DNA of 6,402 bases from an uncultured Holophagaceae bacterium. GTDB taxonomy: Bacteria > Acidobacteriota > Holophagae > Holophagales > Holophagaceae. The notes beneath the pieces were generated by a model. The model searched no databases. It worked only from the letters and a program-made list of their open reading frames with translations, and was not told where the DNA came from. The first letter of the stretch is position 1, and the number at the start of each line of letters is the position of its first letter. Of the stretch, positions 1 to 6,264 are shown in pieces. Made by a program: the position numbers and the translations under genes. The DNA lies in assembly GCA_903927605.1 (NCBI GenBank), contig CAIYNT010000063.1, positions 1 to 6,402 of the forward strand. The letters are read 5' to 3'.

Positions 1-157
1 GCCGGGGCGCCCCTGGATGACTTCCGGCGCAGCCGGAAGCCGCCTCCGGCGGGCCCATGCGGGTGGTGTCGGCACCCATCTGTGCAATCGCCTTGATCAC
101 CGGCAGGGCCCGGGTGCCCAGGGCAGCAAGGCCAAGGGTGGAGGCGCGGCATCTGCG
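1..157 (-). other. Unrecognised open frame reading out of the window, partial
   Basis: Read on the minus strand, a frame stays open from just after a TGA (160-158) to the window edge, about 52 codons. Its middle part (LAALGTRALPVIKAIAQMGA) has protein-like composition and mostly G or C in third positions. Possible starts are a GTG at minus 100-98 or an ATG at minus 79-77. Most of the frame lies inside the left inverted repeat, so the right repeat carries the same peptide, also reading outward. I do not recognise the protein. It could be the start of a real flanking gene, a decayed gene fragment inside the repeat, or a chance open frame in GC-rich DNA. Confidence 0.2.
21..39. other. GC-rich perfect hairpin outside left repeat
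   Basis: CTTCCGGC (21-28) and GCCGGAAG (32-39) pair as a perfect 8-bp stem with a 3-nt loop. No T tract follows on either strand, so it is not a canonical Rho-independent terminator. It may be a REP-like palindrome or the remains of a gene end. Confidence 0.35.
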
Positions 158-201
158 TCATCTGTGGACCGCTTTTCAGGCTGAAGCTGGCCGATAATCG
201 G
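63..201 (+). repeat. Left copy of ~139-bp inverted repeat
   Basis: These 139 bases match the reverse complement of 6265-6402 with only two differences. One is A at 142, where the other copy implies G. The other is a run of four T (173-176) against three. The inner end is the palindrome CCGATAATCGG (191-201); immediately inside it the two copies diverge. The outer end cannot be fixed, because the right copy reaches the last base of the window while still matching. The repeat contains one phased pair of units (CATCTGCGT, CATCTGTGG; 150-167) and the outward open frame. No transposase accompanies it. It could be an inversion substrate, a mobile-element end, or a dispersed genomic repeat. Confidence 0.96.
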
Positions 202-213
202 ATTTGCTTTTCT

Positions 214-223
214 GGGGGGGGGG
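214..223 (+). repeat. G10 homopolymer tract
   Basis: This is ten consecutive G in non-coding DNA just inside the left inverted repeat. Such tracts can slip in replication and also collect sequencing errors. No reading frame crosses it that I can support. Confidence 0.9.
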
Positions 224-240
224 CAGGATAGGTCGGCGCC

Positions 241-268
241 CATCTGCGACAATCTGCGGCATCTGCGG
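241..268 (+). repeat. Phased ATCTGCGG-unit repeat cluster
   Basis: Three units, ATCTGCGAC, ATCTGCGGC and ATCTGCGG, start at 242, 252 and 261, spaced 10 and 9 bases. The same unit occurs twice inside the inverted repeat (151 and 160). It looks like a short dispersed intergenic repeat whose period is close to one helical turn. Confidence 0.7.
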
Positions 269-390
269 TTTGTTTTTTGGGTTCATCCGGGATTTCCGGG
301 GAAGAAGAGCCGCCAACGGCAGAGGAAACGGATGGTGCCGATAGGTTCCGACCGACCCCTGCAAGGGCCTGCTTTCGGCGCCTCTTGGCA

Positions 391-422
391 GTTATCCCCG
401 TTCATCCGTTTTTATCCCCGTC
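391..422 (+). repeat. Phased ATCC-unit repeat cluster, plus orientation
   Basis: The ATCC core recurs at 394, 404 and 414, an exact 10-base period, in the pattern TTATCCCCG, TTCATCCG, TTATCCCCG. An inverted relative lies at 484-510. The two could pair as a long imperfect stem around a loop of roughly 60 bases. Confidence 0.7.
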
Positions 423-483
423 CAATATGCACTTGTCTTTGAACCTTCGGCCTGGCATTCCGTCCCAGAAAGCAAAAGCATGA

Positions 484-510
484 CGGGGATCAATGGGATG
501 GACGGGGATG
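484..510 (-). repeat. Phased GGAT-unit repeat cluster, inverted partner
   Basis: The GGAT core recurs at 487, 496 and 506. Its reverse complement has the same ATCCCCGT / CATCC / ATCCCCG order as 391-422. Next to the two clusters sit GCACTTG (428-434) and its inverse CAAGTGC (514-520), but in an order that does not nest with the larger inverted pair. Confidence 0.65.
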
Positions 511-531
511 CCTGCAAGTGCGTGGCCGAGG

Positions 532-558
532 ATCATCCCGGGAATCCCGGAAGATCCG
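532..558 (+). repeat. Phased ATCC-unit cluster with small palindrome
   Basis: ATCC occurs at 535, 544 (as AATCCC) and 554, spaced 9-10 bases. Within it, CCGGGA / TCCCGG (538-550) forms a short palindrome, and a T7 run follows at 559-565. This resembles a weak terminator, but the stem is short and 8 bases separate it from the T run. It also resembles 284-300 (TCATCCGGGATTTCCGG), a degenerate two-unit copy. Confidence 0.5.
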
Positions 559-602
559 TTTTTTTGCTGAGGTTGTCTGCTGATCGGGAAAGCAATAACC
601 CT

Positions 603-619
603 GCGGATTCGCCGGATTC
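603..619 (-). repeat. Two-unit GGATTCG repeat just upstream of the operon
   Basis: GGATTC recurs at 605 and 614, spaced 9 bases, so the minus strand reads AATCCGGCGAATCCGC. It is another variant of the phased family and lies about 30 bases before the first start codon. It might be an operator, but it fits the pattern of the other intergenic clusters. Confidence 0.4.
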
Positions 620-650
620 GGCGCATGATCCTCTGTAGCTGGGGAAGGCC

Positions 651-3600
651 ATGGCCCGCAAGAAAGCACCCGAACCCGAACGGACGCCCAAGGCCGAGGC
701 AGCAGCCTCGGCGGGGCTGCCGTCCCTTCGGCACCCTTCGAGTCCTTTCCCCATCGTGGGCATTGGTGCGTCCGCCGGCGGCCTGGGGGCTTTCGAGGCG
801 TTCTTCTCGGGCATGCCCGCCGAGGTGGAACCCGGCATGGCCTTCGTGCTGGTGCAGCACCTGGCCCCGGACCACAAGAGCATCCTCACGGAGCTCATCC
901 AGCGCTACACCCGCATGCAGGTCTTTGAGGTGGTGGACGGGGTGGTCGTCCAGCCCAACTGCGCCTACATCATTCCGCCGGGCCATGACATGGCCTTCCT
1001 GAATGGCACGCTGCAGCTGATGGAACCCGCCGCGCCCCGCGGCCAGCGCCTGCCCATCGACTTCTTCTTCCGCTCCCTGGCCCAGGACCAGCACGAGCAG
1101 GCCATCGGCATCGTGCTGTCAGGCACCGGCAGCGATGGGACCCTGGGGGTGCGGGCCATCAAGGGCGAGGGCGGCATGATCATGGCCCAGAGCCCGGAGT
1201 CCACCGAGTTCGACGGCATGCCGCGCAATGCCCTCGCCACGGGCCTGGTGGATTATGAGCTGCCGCCCGGGGAGATGGCCGCCCAGCTCATGGCCTACGC
1301 CGCTCATGCCTACGGCCACCCCGCCTCCCGGGCCGCGCTCCCGCAGACGCCCAAGCTGGAGAACGCCCTGAAGAAGGTCTTCATCCTGCTGCGGTCCCAG
1401 ACGGGGCACGATTTCTCCCAGTACAAGCCCAGCACCCTCCAGCGCCGCATCGAGCGTCGCATGGCTGTGCATCTGATCCATTCCATGGAGGGCTACGTCA
1501 AGTTCCTGCAGCGGACGCCCCCGGAGGTGGAGGCGCTCTTCCGGGATCTGCTGATCGGCGTTACCAACTTCTTCCGGGACACAGAGGCGTTCCAGGCCCT
1601 CGAGGAACTGGGCATCCCCAAGCTCTTCCTCGACAAACCCGCAGGGTCGGTGATCCGGGTCTGGTGCCCCGGCTGCTCCACGGGCGAGGAAGCCTACTCC
1701 ATCGCCATCCTGCTGCAGGAGCGCATCGAGGCCATCAAACAGGGCTACACCCTCCAGGTCTTCGCCACAGACATCGACAGCCGGGCCTTGGCCACGGCCC
1801 GGGCGGGCCTCTACCCGGCCAGCATCGCCGTCGATCTGTCCAGGGAGCGCCTGGCGCGGTTCTTCGTGGCCGAGCCCGATGGCCTGACCTACCGCATCCA
1901 CAAAGGCATCCGGGACACGGTCGTCTTCTCCGAACACAACGTCATCAAGGATCCGCCCTTCTCCAAGCTCGATCTCGTCAGCTGCCGGAACCTCATGATC
2001 TACCTGGACGGCGACCTGCAGAAGAAGCTCATCCCCTTGTTCCACTACGCCCTGAACCCCGGTGGCGTGCTCTTCCTGGGGACCTCGGAAACCGTGGGCG
2101 ACCAGGCGAATCTCTTTGTCGTGCTGGACCGCAAAGCGAAGCTGTTCCAGCGCCTGGAAGACTTCCGCAGCGGCCACCGGGCGGCCCTCGGCAAGTTTCT
2201 CCCGCCCATGACGGCCATTCACGCCACCCTGCCCCAGGCCGCGGCCAGGACGGGCTTCCCCGCGAAGCTGCCGCTGCGGGAGCTGACAGAGCGGGCCCTC
2301 CTCCGGGAGGCCACCCCGGCGGGCGTGCTGGTCAACGCCCAGGGCGACATCCTGTACATGCATGGCCGCGCCGGGATGTACCTGGAGCTGCCCACTGGAG
2401 AGGTCAGCCTCCCCAACATCCTGAAGATGGCGCGTGAAGGCCTGCAGCGCGAGCTGGCCGTGGCCCTCCATGCTGCCGCAGCGACCAGGGAGCCCGTGAG
2501 CTGCCCGGGCCTGCGGGTCAAGACCAATGGCCACCTCTCCCATGTCAACCTGAGTGTGCGCCCGCTGGCCCCCCACCAAGCCAGCACGGTGGCCTCTACG
2601 CTTGAGGCAGCTCTGTACCTCGTCGTGCTGGAGGAAGCTCCGCCCCCGGTGGTGGCGCCTGCTCTGCTGGCGGAACCCGCGGACCCGGCTGTGGCGCTCG
2701 ATGCGCGCATCCTGGCCCTCAAACAGGACTTGAAGGCCAAGGATGAGTACCTCCAGACCACCCAGGAGGAGCTGGAGGCCTCCAACGAAGAGCTCAAGTC
2801 CTCCAATGAGGAAATGCAGTCGGTGAATGAGGAGCTGCAGTCCACCAATGAGGAGCTGGAGACCTCCAAGGAGGAGCTGCAGTCGGTCAACGAGGAGCTC
2901 TCCACGGTCAATGGCGAGCTGCAGAGCAAGGTGGCGGATCTCTCCCGGGCCAACAACGACATGAACAACCTGCTGGCGGGCACCGGCATCGGCACCATCT
3001 TCGTGGACCTGGGCATGCGCATCCTGCGCTTCACCCCCCGCATCCGCTCGATCATCAACCTGATTCCGGGCGACGTGGGCCGCCCCGTGGGCCACCTGGT
3101 GCCCAACCTGGTGGGCTACGGCCGCCTGGTGGCCGATGTGCAGGAGGTGCTGGACACGCTGGTCCCCAAAGAGGTGGCGGTGCTGAACCAGGAGGGGCTG
3201 TGGTTCACCATGTGCATCCTGCCCTACCGGACCCTCAACAACACCATCGAAGGGGCGGTGCTGACGTTCACCGACATCACCGCGCGCAAACAGGCCGAGG
3301 ACGCGCTGCGCGGAGCCAACGAGCTGCTCCGCCTCGCCGTGGTGGTGCGCGACTCCTACGATGCCATCACCGTGCAGGACCTGGAGGGGCGGACCCTGGC
3401 CTGGAATCCCGGGGCGGCGCGCCTGTATGGCTGGAACGAGGCCGAGGCCCTGGCCATGAACGTCCACGACCGGATCCCGGAAGGGCTCAAGGAAGGCGCC
3501 CTGGCCACCCTGGCCCAGCTGAGCCGGGCCGAGGTTCTGGAGCCCTACCTGACCCAGCGGCTCACCAAGGACGGCTCGAGCGTCGCCGTCTCGATCATCT

Positions 3601-3680
3601 CCACCGCCCTGGTCGGGGAAGACGGTCAGATGTATGCCATCGCCACGACCGAGCGGGAGTTAAGCGCCAGGCCTGACTGA
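651..3680 (+). CDS. CheB-CheR-PAS fusion signalling protein (methylesterase/methyltransferase, no kinase)
   Basis: This is a 1009-residue cytoplasmic fusion. Residues 33-220 are a CheB methylesterase domain with its catalytic triad: Ser41 in GASAGG, His70 in VQH and Asp162 in GTGSDG. It lacks the regulatory receiver of classical CheB. Residues 238-500 are a CheR methyltransferase with VTNFFRD (304-310), the SAM-binding stretch around CPGCSTGEEAYS (339-350), ATDID (372-376) and SCRNLMIYL (444-452). Residues 540-662 look PAS-like (NAQGDILYMHGR). A coiled coil spans about 682-770. PAS domains follow at about 770-880 (ending TDITARKQAE) and 884-1003. Many family members continue into a histidine kinase; this one stops and the next gene supplies it. 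The start is well supported: GGGGA at 641-645, and an in-frame TAG at 636-638. The methyl-accepting substrate is unknown, since no MCP is present. Confidence 0.95.
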   Translation: MARKKAPEPERTPKAEAAASAGLPSLRHPSSPFPIVGIGASAGGLGAFEAFFSGMPAEVEPGMAFVLVQHLAPDHKSILTELIQRYTRMQVFEVVDGVVVQPNCAYIIPPGHDMAFLNGTLQLMEPAAPRGQRLPIDFFFRSLAQDQHEQAIGIVLSGTGSDGTLGVRAIKGEGGMIMAQSPESTEFDGMPRNALATGLVDYELPPGEMAAQLMAYAAHAYGHPASRAALPQTPKLENALKKVFILLRSQTGHDFSQYKPSTLQRRIERRMAVHLIHSMEGYVKFLQRTPPEVEALFRDLLIGVTNFFRDTEAFQALEELGIPKLFLDKPAGSVIRVWCPGCSTGEEAYSIAILLQERIEAIKQGYTLQVFATDIDSRALATARAGLYPASIAVDLSRERLARFFVAEPDGLTYRIHKGIRDTVVFSEHNVIKDPPFSKLDLVSCRNLMIYLDGDLQKKLIPLFHYALNPGGVLFLGTSETVGDQANLFVVLDRKAKLFQRLEDFRSGHRAALGKFLPPMTAIHATLPQAAARTGFPAKLPLRELTERALLREATPAGVLVNAQGDILYMHGRAGMYLELPTGEVSLPNILKMAREGLQRELAVALHAAAATREPVSCPGLRVKTNGHLSHVNLSVRPLAPHQASTVASTLEAALYLVVLEEAPPPVVAPALLAEPADPAVALDARILALKQDLKAKDEYLQTTQEELEASNEELKSSNEEMQSVNEELQSTNEELETSKEELQSVNEELSTVNGELQSKVADLSRANNDMNNLLAGTGIGTIFVDLGMRILRFTPRIRSIINLIPGDVGRPVGHLVPNLVGYGRLVADVQEVLDTLVPKEVAVLNQEGLWFTMCILPYRTLNNTIEGAVLTFTDITARKQAEDALRGANELLRLAVVVRDSYDAITVQDLEGRTLAWNPGAARLYGWNEAEALAMNVHDRIPEGLKEGALATLAQLSRAEVLEPYLTQRLTKDGSSVAVSIISTALVGEDGQMYAIATTERELSARPD
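2766..2933 (+). repeat. Eight 21-bp units encoding a heptad coiled coil
   Basis: Inside the fusion gene, residues 706-761 form eight heptads of the type EELxxxN: EELEASN, EELKSSN, EEMQSVN, EELQSTN, EELETSK, EELQSVN, EELSTVN, GELQSK. Each is encoded by a 21-bp imperfect tandem unit beginning GAGGAGCTG or similar. The segment probably makes a dimeric parallel coiled coil linking the CheR part to the distal PAS domains, as in other CheB-CheR-PAS proteins. The repeat units could expand or contract in register. Confidence 0.9.
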
Positions 3681-3687
3681 CCGATAA

Positions 3688-5385
3688 ATGAGGATCATGG
3701 GCACCAGCGGCAAGTCCCCCGAGGATGGCAGAGGCCTCCGCCAGCAGGCAGAAGAGGTGGCCCGGGGACAGATTCCGGCCTCGCCTCCGGCCACCGAGCC
3801 TTTGTCTCCTACAGCCGCCCAGAAGCTGCTCCTCGAGCTCCAGGTGCACCAGATCGAGCTGGAGCTCCAGAACGAGGAGCTGCGGCGGGCGCAGCTTGAG
3901 CTGGGCGCCTCCCAGGCCCGCTACTTCGACCTCTACGACCTGGCCCCTGTGGGCTACCTGACGCTCAGCCGGCCAGGCCTGATCCTCGAAGCCAACCTCA
4001 CCGCCGCCGCCCTCTTGGGGGTGAGCCGCGGGGCCATGGTCCACCAGCCCCTCTCCCGCTTCATCCATGCGGACGACAAGGATCTCTACTACCTGCAGAG
4101 CAAGCGGCTCCTGAGTCTCAGGGAACCGCTGGCCTTCGACCTGCGGATGCTGAGGGGAGACGGGGTCGCCTTCTGGGGGCATCTGGTCACCACGGTGGCG
4201 CCCGACCCCGAGGGCCCGGAGGTGCTTCGCCTCGTGCTGTCCGATGTGACCGGGCCGAAGCAGGCGGAGGCGGAAACCGCCAAGCTCCAGGCCCAGCTCC
4301 AGCAAGCCCAGAAGATGGAGAGCCTGGGCATCCTGGCCGGCGGAGTGGCTCACGACATGAACAACGTGCTGGGCGCGATCCTCGGGCTGGCCTCGGCCCA
4401 CCTCAGCACCCAGCCCGAGGGCAGCCCCCTCCACCGGGCCCTCGGCACCATCTGCAAGGCCACCGAACGGGGTGGGAAGATGGTCAAGAGCCTGCTGAGC
4501 TTTGCCCGCCAGACCCCGGCGGAGAACCACCAGCTCGACCTGAACGCCCTGCTCCGGGAGCAGGTCAGCCTGCTGGAACGGTCGACCCTGGCGAACGTGC
4601 ACCTGCTCGTGGATCTGGAGCCGGAGCTGCAGCCCATCCGGGGAGATGCCGGCGCCTTGACCCATGTCTTCATGAACCTCTGCGTCAACGCCGTGGATGC
4701 CATGCCACAGGACGGCACCCTCACCCTGCGCACGCGCAATGTCGATCACGACTGGATCGAGCTCGTGGTGGAAGACACCGGCACCGGCATGAGCAAGGAG
4801 GTCCTGGAGAAGGCGCTGGACCCCTTCTTCACCACCAAGGAAGTCGGCAAGGGCACCGGACTGGGGCTGTCCATGGTCCATAGCATCGTGAAGGCGCACC
4901 GGGGGCAGCTGTCGCTCCAGAGCGAGCCCGGCCAGGGCACCCGCGTGCGGCTGCGCTTCCCCGCCTGCGAGCGGGAAGCCCACCTCGCCGCGGCAGCCGT
5001 GGCCGACGCCGCGCCGATCCCCCACGGATCCCTGAAGGTGCTGCTGGTGGACGACGATGACCTGATCCAGAGTTCAATCCAGATGATGTTTGAGGTCCTG
5101 GGCCACACGAAGGTGTTCCCAGCCCCGAGCGGCGAGGAGGCCCTGGCCATGCTGGAGGCAGGGCTCGAGCCAGATCTCGTCATCCTGGACATGAACATGC
5201 CGGGCCTGGGCGGGATCGGGACGCTCCCCCGCCTGCGGGTGCTGCGCCCCACGGTGCCCGTCCTGCTCGCCACCGGTCGCATCGACCAGACGGCCCTGAC
5301 CCTCGCCGCGGCGCATCCCGGGGTCACTCTGCTGCCCAAGCCCTTCGGCCTGCAGGAGCTCCAGCAGCACCTGGAAGCCCTCTGA
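3688..5385 (+). CDS. PAS hybrid histidine kinase with C-terminal receiver
   Basis: This 565-residue protein has no transmembrane segment, so it is a soluble sensor kinase. A helical lead (about 45-78, LELQVHQIELELQNEELRRA) precedes a PAS domain (about 79-190) and a short coiled linker (191-210). The phosphoacceptor is His222 in GGVAHDMNN. The ATPase domain shows the N box (MNLCVNAVDAM, Asn330 and Asn334), VEDTGTGM with Asp363, DPFFTTK (378-384) and GKGTGLGLS (387-395). A receiver at 449-565 has acidic DDDD (455-458), phosphoacceptor Asp501, Thr529 and Lys551. All catalytic residues are intact. It starts 7 bp after the CheBR stop, immediately after an in-frame TAA. No strong ribosome site precedes ATG 3688, suggesting translational coupling; ATG 3697 is an alternative but has GAGGA only 2 bases away. 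The neighbouring kinase-less CheBR and the downstream regulator are its likely partners. Confidence 0.95.
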   Translation: MRIMGTSGKSPEDGRGLRQQAEEVARGQIPASPPATEPLSPTAAQKLLLELQVHQIELELQNEELRRAQLELGASQARYFDLYDLAPVGYLTLSRPGLILEANLTAAALLGVSRGAMVHQPLSRFIHADDKDLYYLQSKRLLSLREPLAFDLRMLRGDGVAFWGHLVTTVAPDPEGPEVLRLVLSDVTGPKQAEAETAKLQAQLQQAQKMESLGILAGGVAHDMNNVLGAILGLASAHLSTQPEGSPLHRALGTICKATERGGKMVKSLLSFARQTPAENHQLDLNALLREQVSLLERSTLANVHLLVDLEPELQPIRGDAGALTHVFMNLCVNAVDAMPQDGTLTLRTRNVDHDWIELVVEDTGTGMSKEVLEKALDPFFTTKEVGKGTGLGLSMVHSIVKAHRGQLSLQSEPGQGTRVRLRFPACEREAHLAAAAVADAAPIPHGSLKVLLVDDDDLIQSSIQMMFEVLGHTKVFPAPSGEEALAMLEAGLEPDLVILDMNMPGLGGIGTLPRLRVLRPTVPVLLATGRIDQTALTLAAAHPGVTLLPKPFGLQELQQHLEAL

Positions 5386-5487
5386 CGCCTGATCTGCGTG
5401 GCTTCAGCCTTTCTGCCTGATCCTCGGGAACCGTGGAAGCGCGTTACCCTCTTCCTGGCCCTCGCAGCGGGGCGAGAGGCAAACCGG
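5386..5487 (+). other. 102-bp spacer with regulator ribosome site
   Basis: This lies between the kinase stop and the preferred regulator start. AGAGG at 5475-5479, 8 bases before ATG 5488, is a good Shine-Dalgarno. No terminator-like hairpin with a T tract is seen, so read-through from the kinase gene is likely. An in-frame GTG at 5398 would convert most of this spacer into 30 added residues; I prefer not to use it. Confidence 0.6.
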
Positions 5488-6147
5488 ATGATCACGCCGA
5501 AGAAATACCGCCTGGTGATCGCCGAAGACCACTCCCTCATGCGGGATGGCCTGCGCTCGCTCCTGGGCTCGAGACCCGAATACACGGTCGTCGGAGAGGC
5601 CTCGGAGGGCCGGGAGGCCATTCGGTGCGCCGGCACGTTCCAGCCGGACCTTATGCTGCTGGATCTCTCCATGCCTGGCACCAATGGCATCGAGGCACTC
5701 AAGGAGATCAAGCGGGTCAGCGGCCAGACTCGGGTCCTCGTCCTGACGGCCCACAAGGACGAGGAACACATCTTCGCGGCCCTCAAGGCTGGCGCCGACG
5801 GCTACCTGCTGAAGGATGACAGCGCCGAAGAACTGCTGACGGCCCTGAAGTGCGTCCTGGGCGGAGAGCGCTTCCTCAGCCCGGCCATCGCCACCAAGGT
5901 CATCGCCGGCTACCTGCTGCAGGAGGGCTCGGGGAAGCCCTCCGTCTACGAGCTCCTGTCGGTGCGGGAACGCGAGATCCTCAAGCTGGTGGCCGAGGGC
6001 AAGCGCACCCGCGAGATTGCTGACTACCTCTGCCTCAGCCCCAAGACCGTGGAAAGACACCGCACGAAGCTGATGGAAGAGCTGGGCCTCCATTCCATCG
6101 CAGCCCTGACCTCCTACGCCATCGAGAAGGGCCTCGTCACCCTTTAG
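5488..6147 (+). CDS. NarL/LuxR-family response regulator
   Basis: From ATG 5488 this is a 219-residue two-domain transcription factor of normal family length. The receiver (about 6-122) has the acidic pair Glu13-Asp14, phosphoacceptor Asp59 (LLDLSMPG), Thr87 (LVLTAH) and Lys109 (YLLKD). The C-terminal LuxR helix-turn-helix (about 153-214) reads LLSVREREILKLVAEGK followed by the recognition region LSPKTVERHRTKL. All switch residues are present, so phosphorylation control is expected, probably by the kinase encoded just upstream. The start is chosen because AGAGG sits 8 bases upstream and because the receiver begins directly after MITPKKY. The longer GTG 5398 reading adds an N-terminus with no family resemblance. 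Its target promoters are not identifiable here; autoregulation of the operon is possible but unproven. Confidence 0.95.
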   Translation: MITPKKYRLVIAEDHSLMRDGLRSLLGSRPEYTVVGEASEGREAIRCAGTFQPDLMLLDLSMPGTNGIEALKEIKRVSGQTRVLVLTAHKDEEHIFAALKAGADGYLLKDDSAEELLTALKCVLGGERFLSPAIATKVIAGYLLQEGSGKPSVYELLSVREREILKLVAEGKRTREIADYLCLSPKTVERHRTKLMEELGLHSIAALTSYAIEKGLVTL

Positions 6148-6208
6148 GCCCCGTACATCGGGACACCTGGCCCCGCAAAGAAGGGCTACCCGATAACTGC
6201 AAGAGCTT

Positions 6209-6245
6209 ATTAACCAACGATTAACACCGATTAAAAGCTGATAAA
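6209..6245 (+). repeat. Helically phased ATTAA/ATAAA units
   Basis: ATTAA occurs at 6209, 6220 and 6230 and ATAAA at 6241, spaced 11, 10 and 11 bases, with CCAACG and CACCG spacers. It is the AT-rich counterpart of the ATCC and ATCTGCGG clusters on the left side. Such phasing can bend DNA. AGCTT (6204-6208) can also pair with AAGCT (6235-6239), extended by TTAA/TTAA around a 17-nt loop, but no T tract follows. Confidence 0.6.
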
Positions 6246-6259
6246 TAAAAACCTATAAT
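6231..6259 (+). promoter_or_regulatory. Sigma70-type promoter pointing outward to the right
   Basis: TTAAAA (6231-6236, four of six matches to TTGACA) and a perfect TATAAT (6254-6259) are 17 bp apart, in an AT-rich island within GC-rich DNA. Transcription would begin near 6266, at the inner edge of the right inverted repeat, and run out of the window. It lies after the operon, so it would serve a neighbour or a product of the repeat. AT-rich repeat sequence could produce such a match by chance. Confidence 0.5.
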
Positions 6260-6264
6260 TGATC

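Larger units (their letters stand above)
202..650. other. Gene-free upstream region rich in short phased repeats
   Basis: I find no convincing gene in these 449 bases; the short open frames here lack a ribosome site and recognisable sequence. The region holds a G10 tract, at least five clusters of 9-11 bp units (listed separately) and a T7 run (559-565). No clear sigma70 promoter for the operon stands out. TTGTCT (573-578) and CAATAA (593-598) are spaced only 14 bp apart and are not persuasive. The operon promoter presumably lies here, unidentified. Confidence 0.6.

Noticed and set aside
454..469. A sigma54 promoter starting TGGCATTCC
   Set aside because: Only the TGGCA half matches; the GC half-site and spacing are absent.
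241..558. A CRISPR array
   Set aside because: The repeated units are about 10 bases, differ between clusters and lack constant repeat-spacer structure; no cas gene is present.
538..565. A Rho-independent terminator upstream of the operon
   Set aside because: The stem is only 5-6 bp with a minimal loop, and the T7 run begins 8 bases after the stem.
402..1094. A 230-codon minus-strand frame spanning the operon start
   Set aside because: It overlaps the CheB domain on the other strand and the short-repeat region, with no ribosome site or domain.
1119..3467. A 782-codon open frame on the minus strand opposite the CheBR gene
   Set aside because: It is a shadow of a GC-rich gene: low-complexity His/Gln/Gly/Leu composition, no recognisable domain, and the opposite strand carries a fully conserved fusion protein.
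3595..5025. A 476-codon minus-strand frame opposite the kinase gene
   Set aside because: It has the same antisense-shadow composition, while the plus strand encodes all kinase motifs intact.
5398..5487. Extension of the response regulator to a GTG start
   Set aside because: The added 30 residues lack family resemblance and a ribosome site, whereas ATG 5488 has AGAGG 8 bases upstream.
6150..6162. An operon terminator just after the regulator (CCCG/CGGG stem)
   Set aside because: It has a four-bp stem and no T tract; no convincing terminator is visible before 6264.
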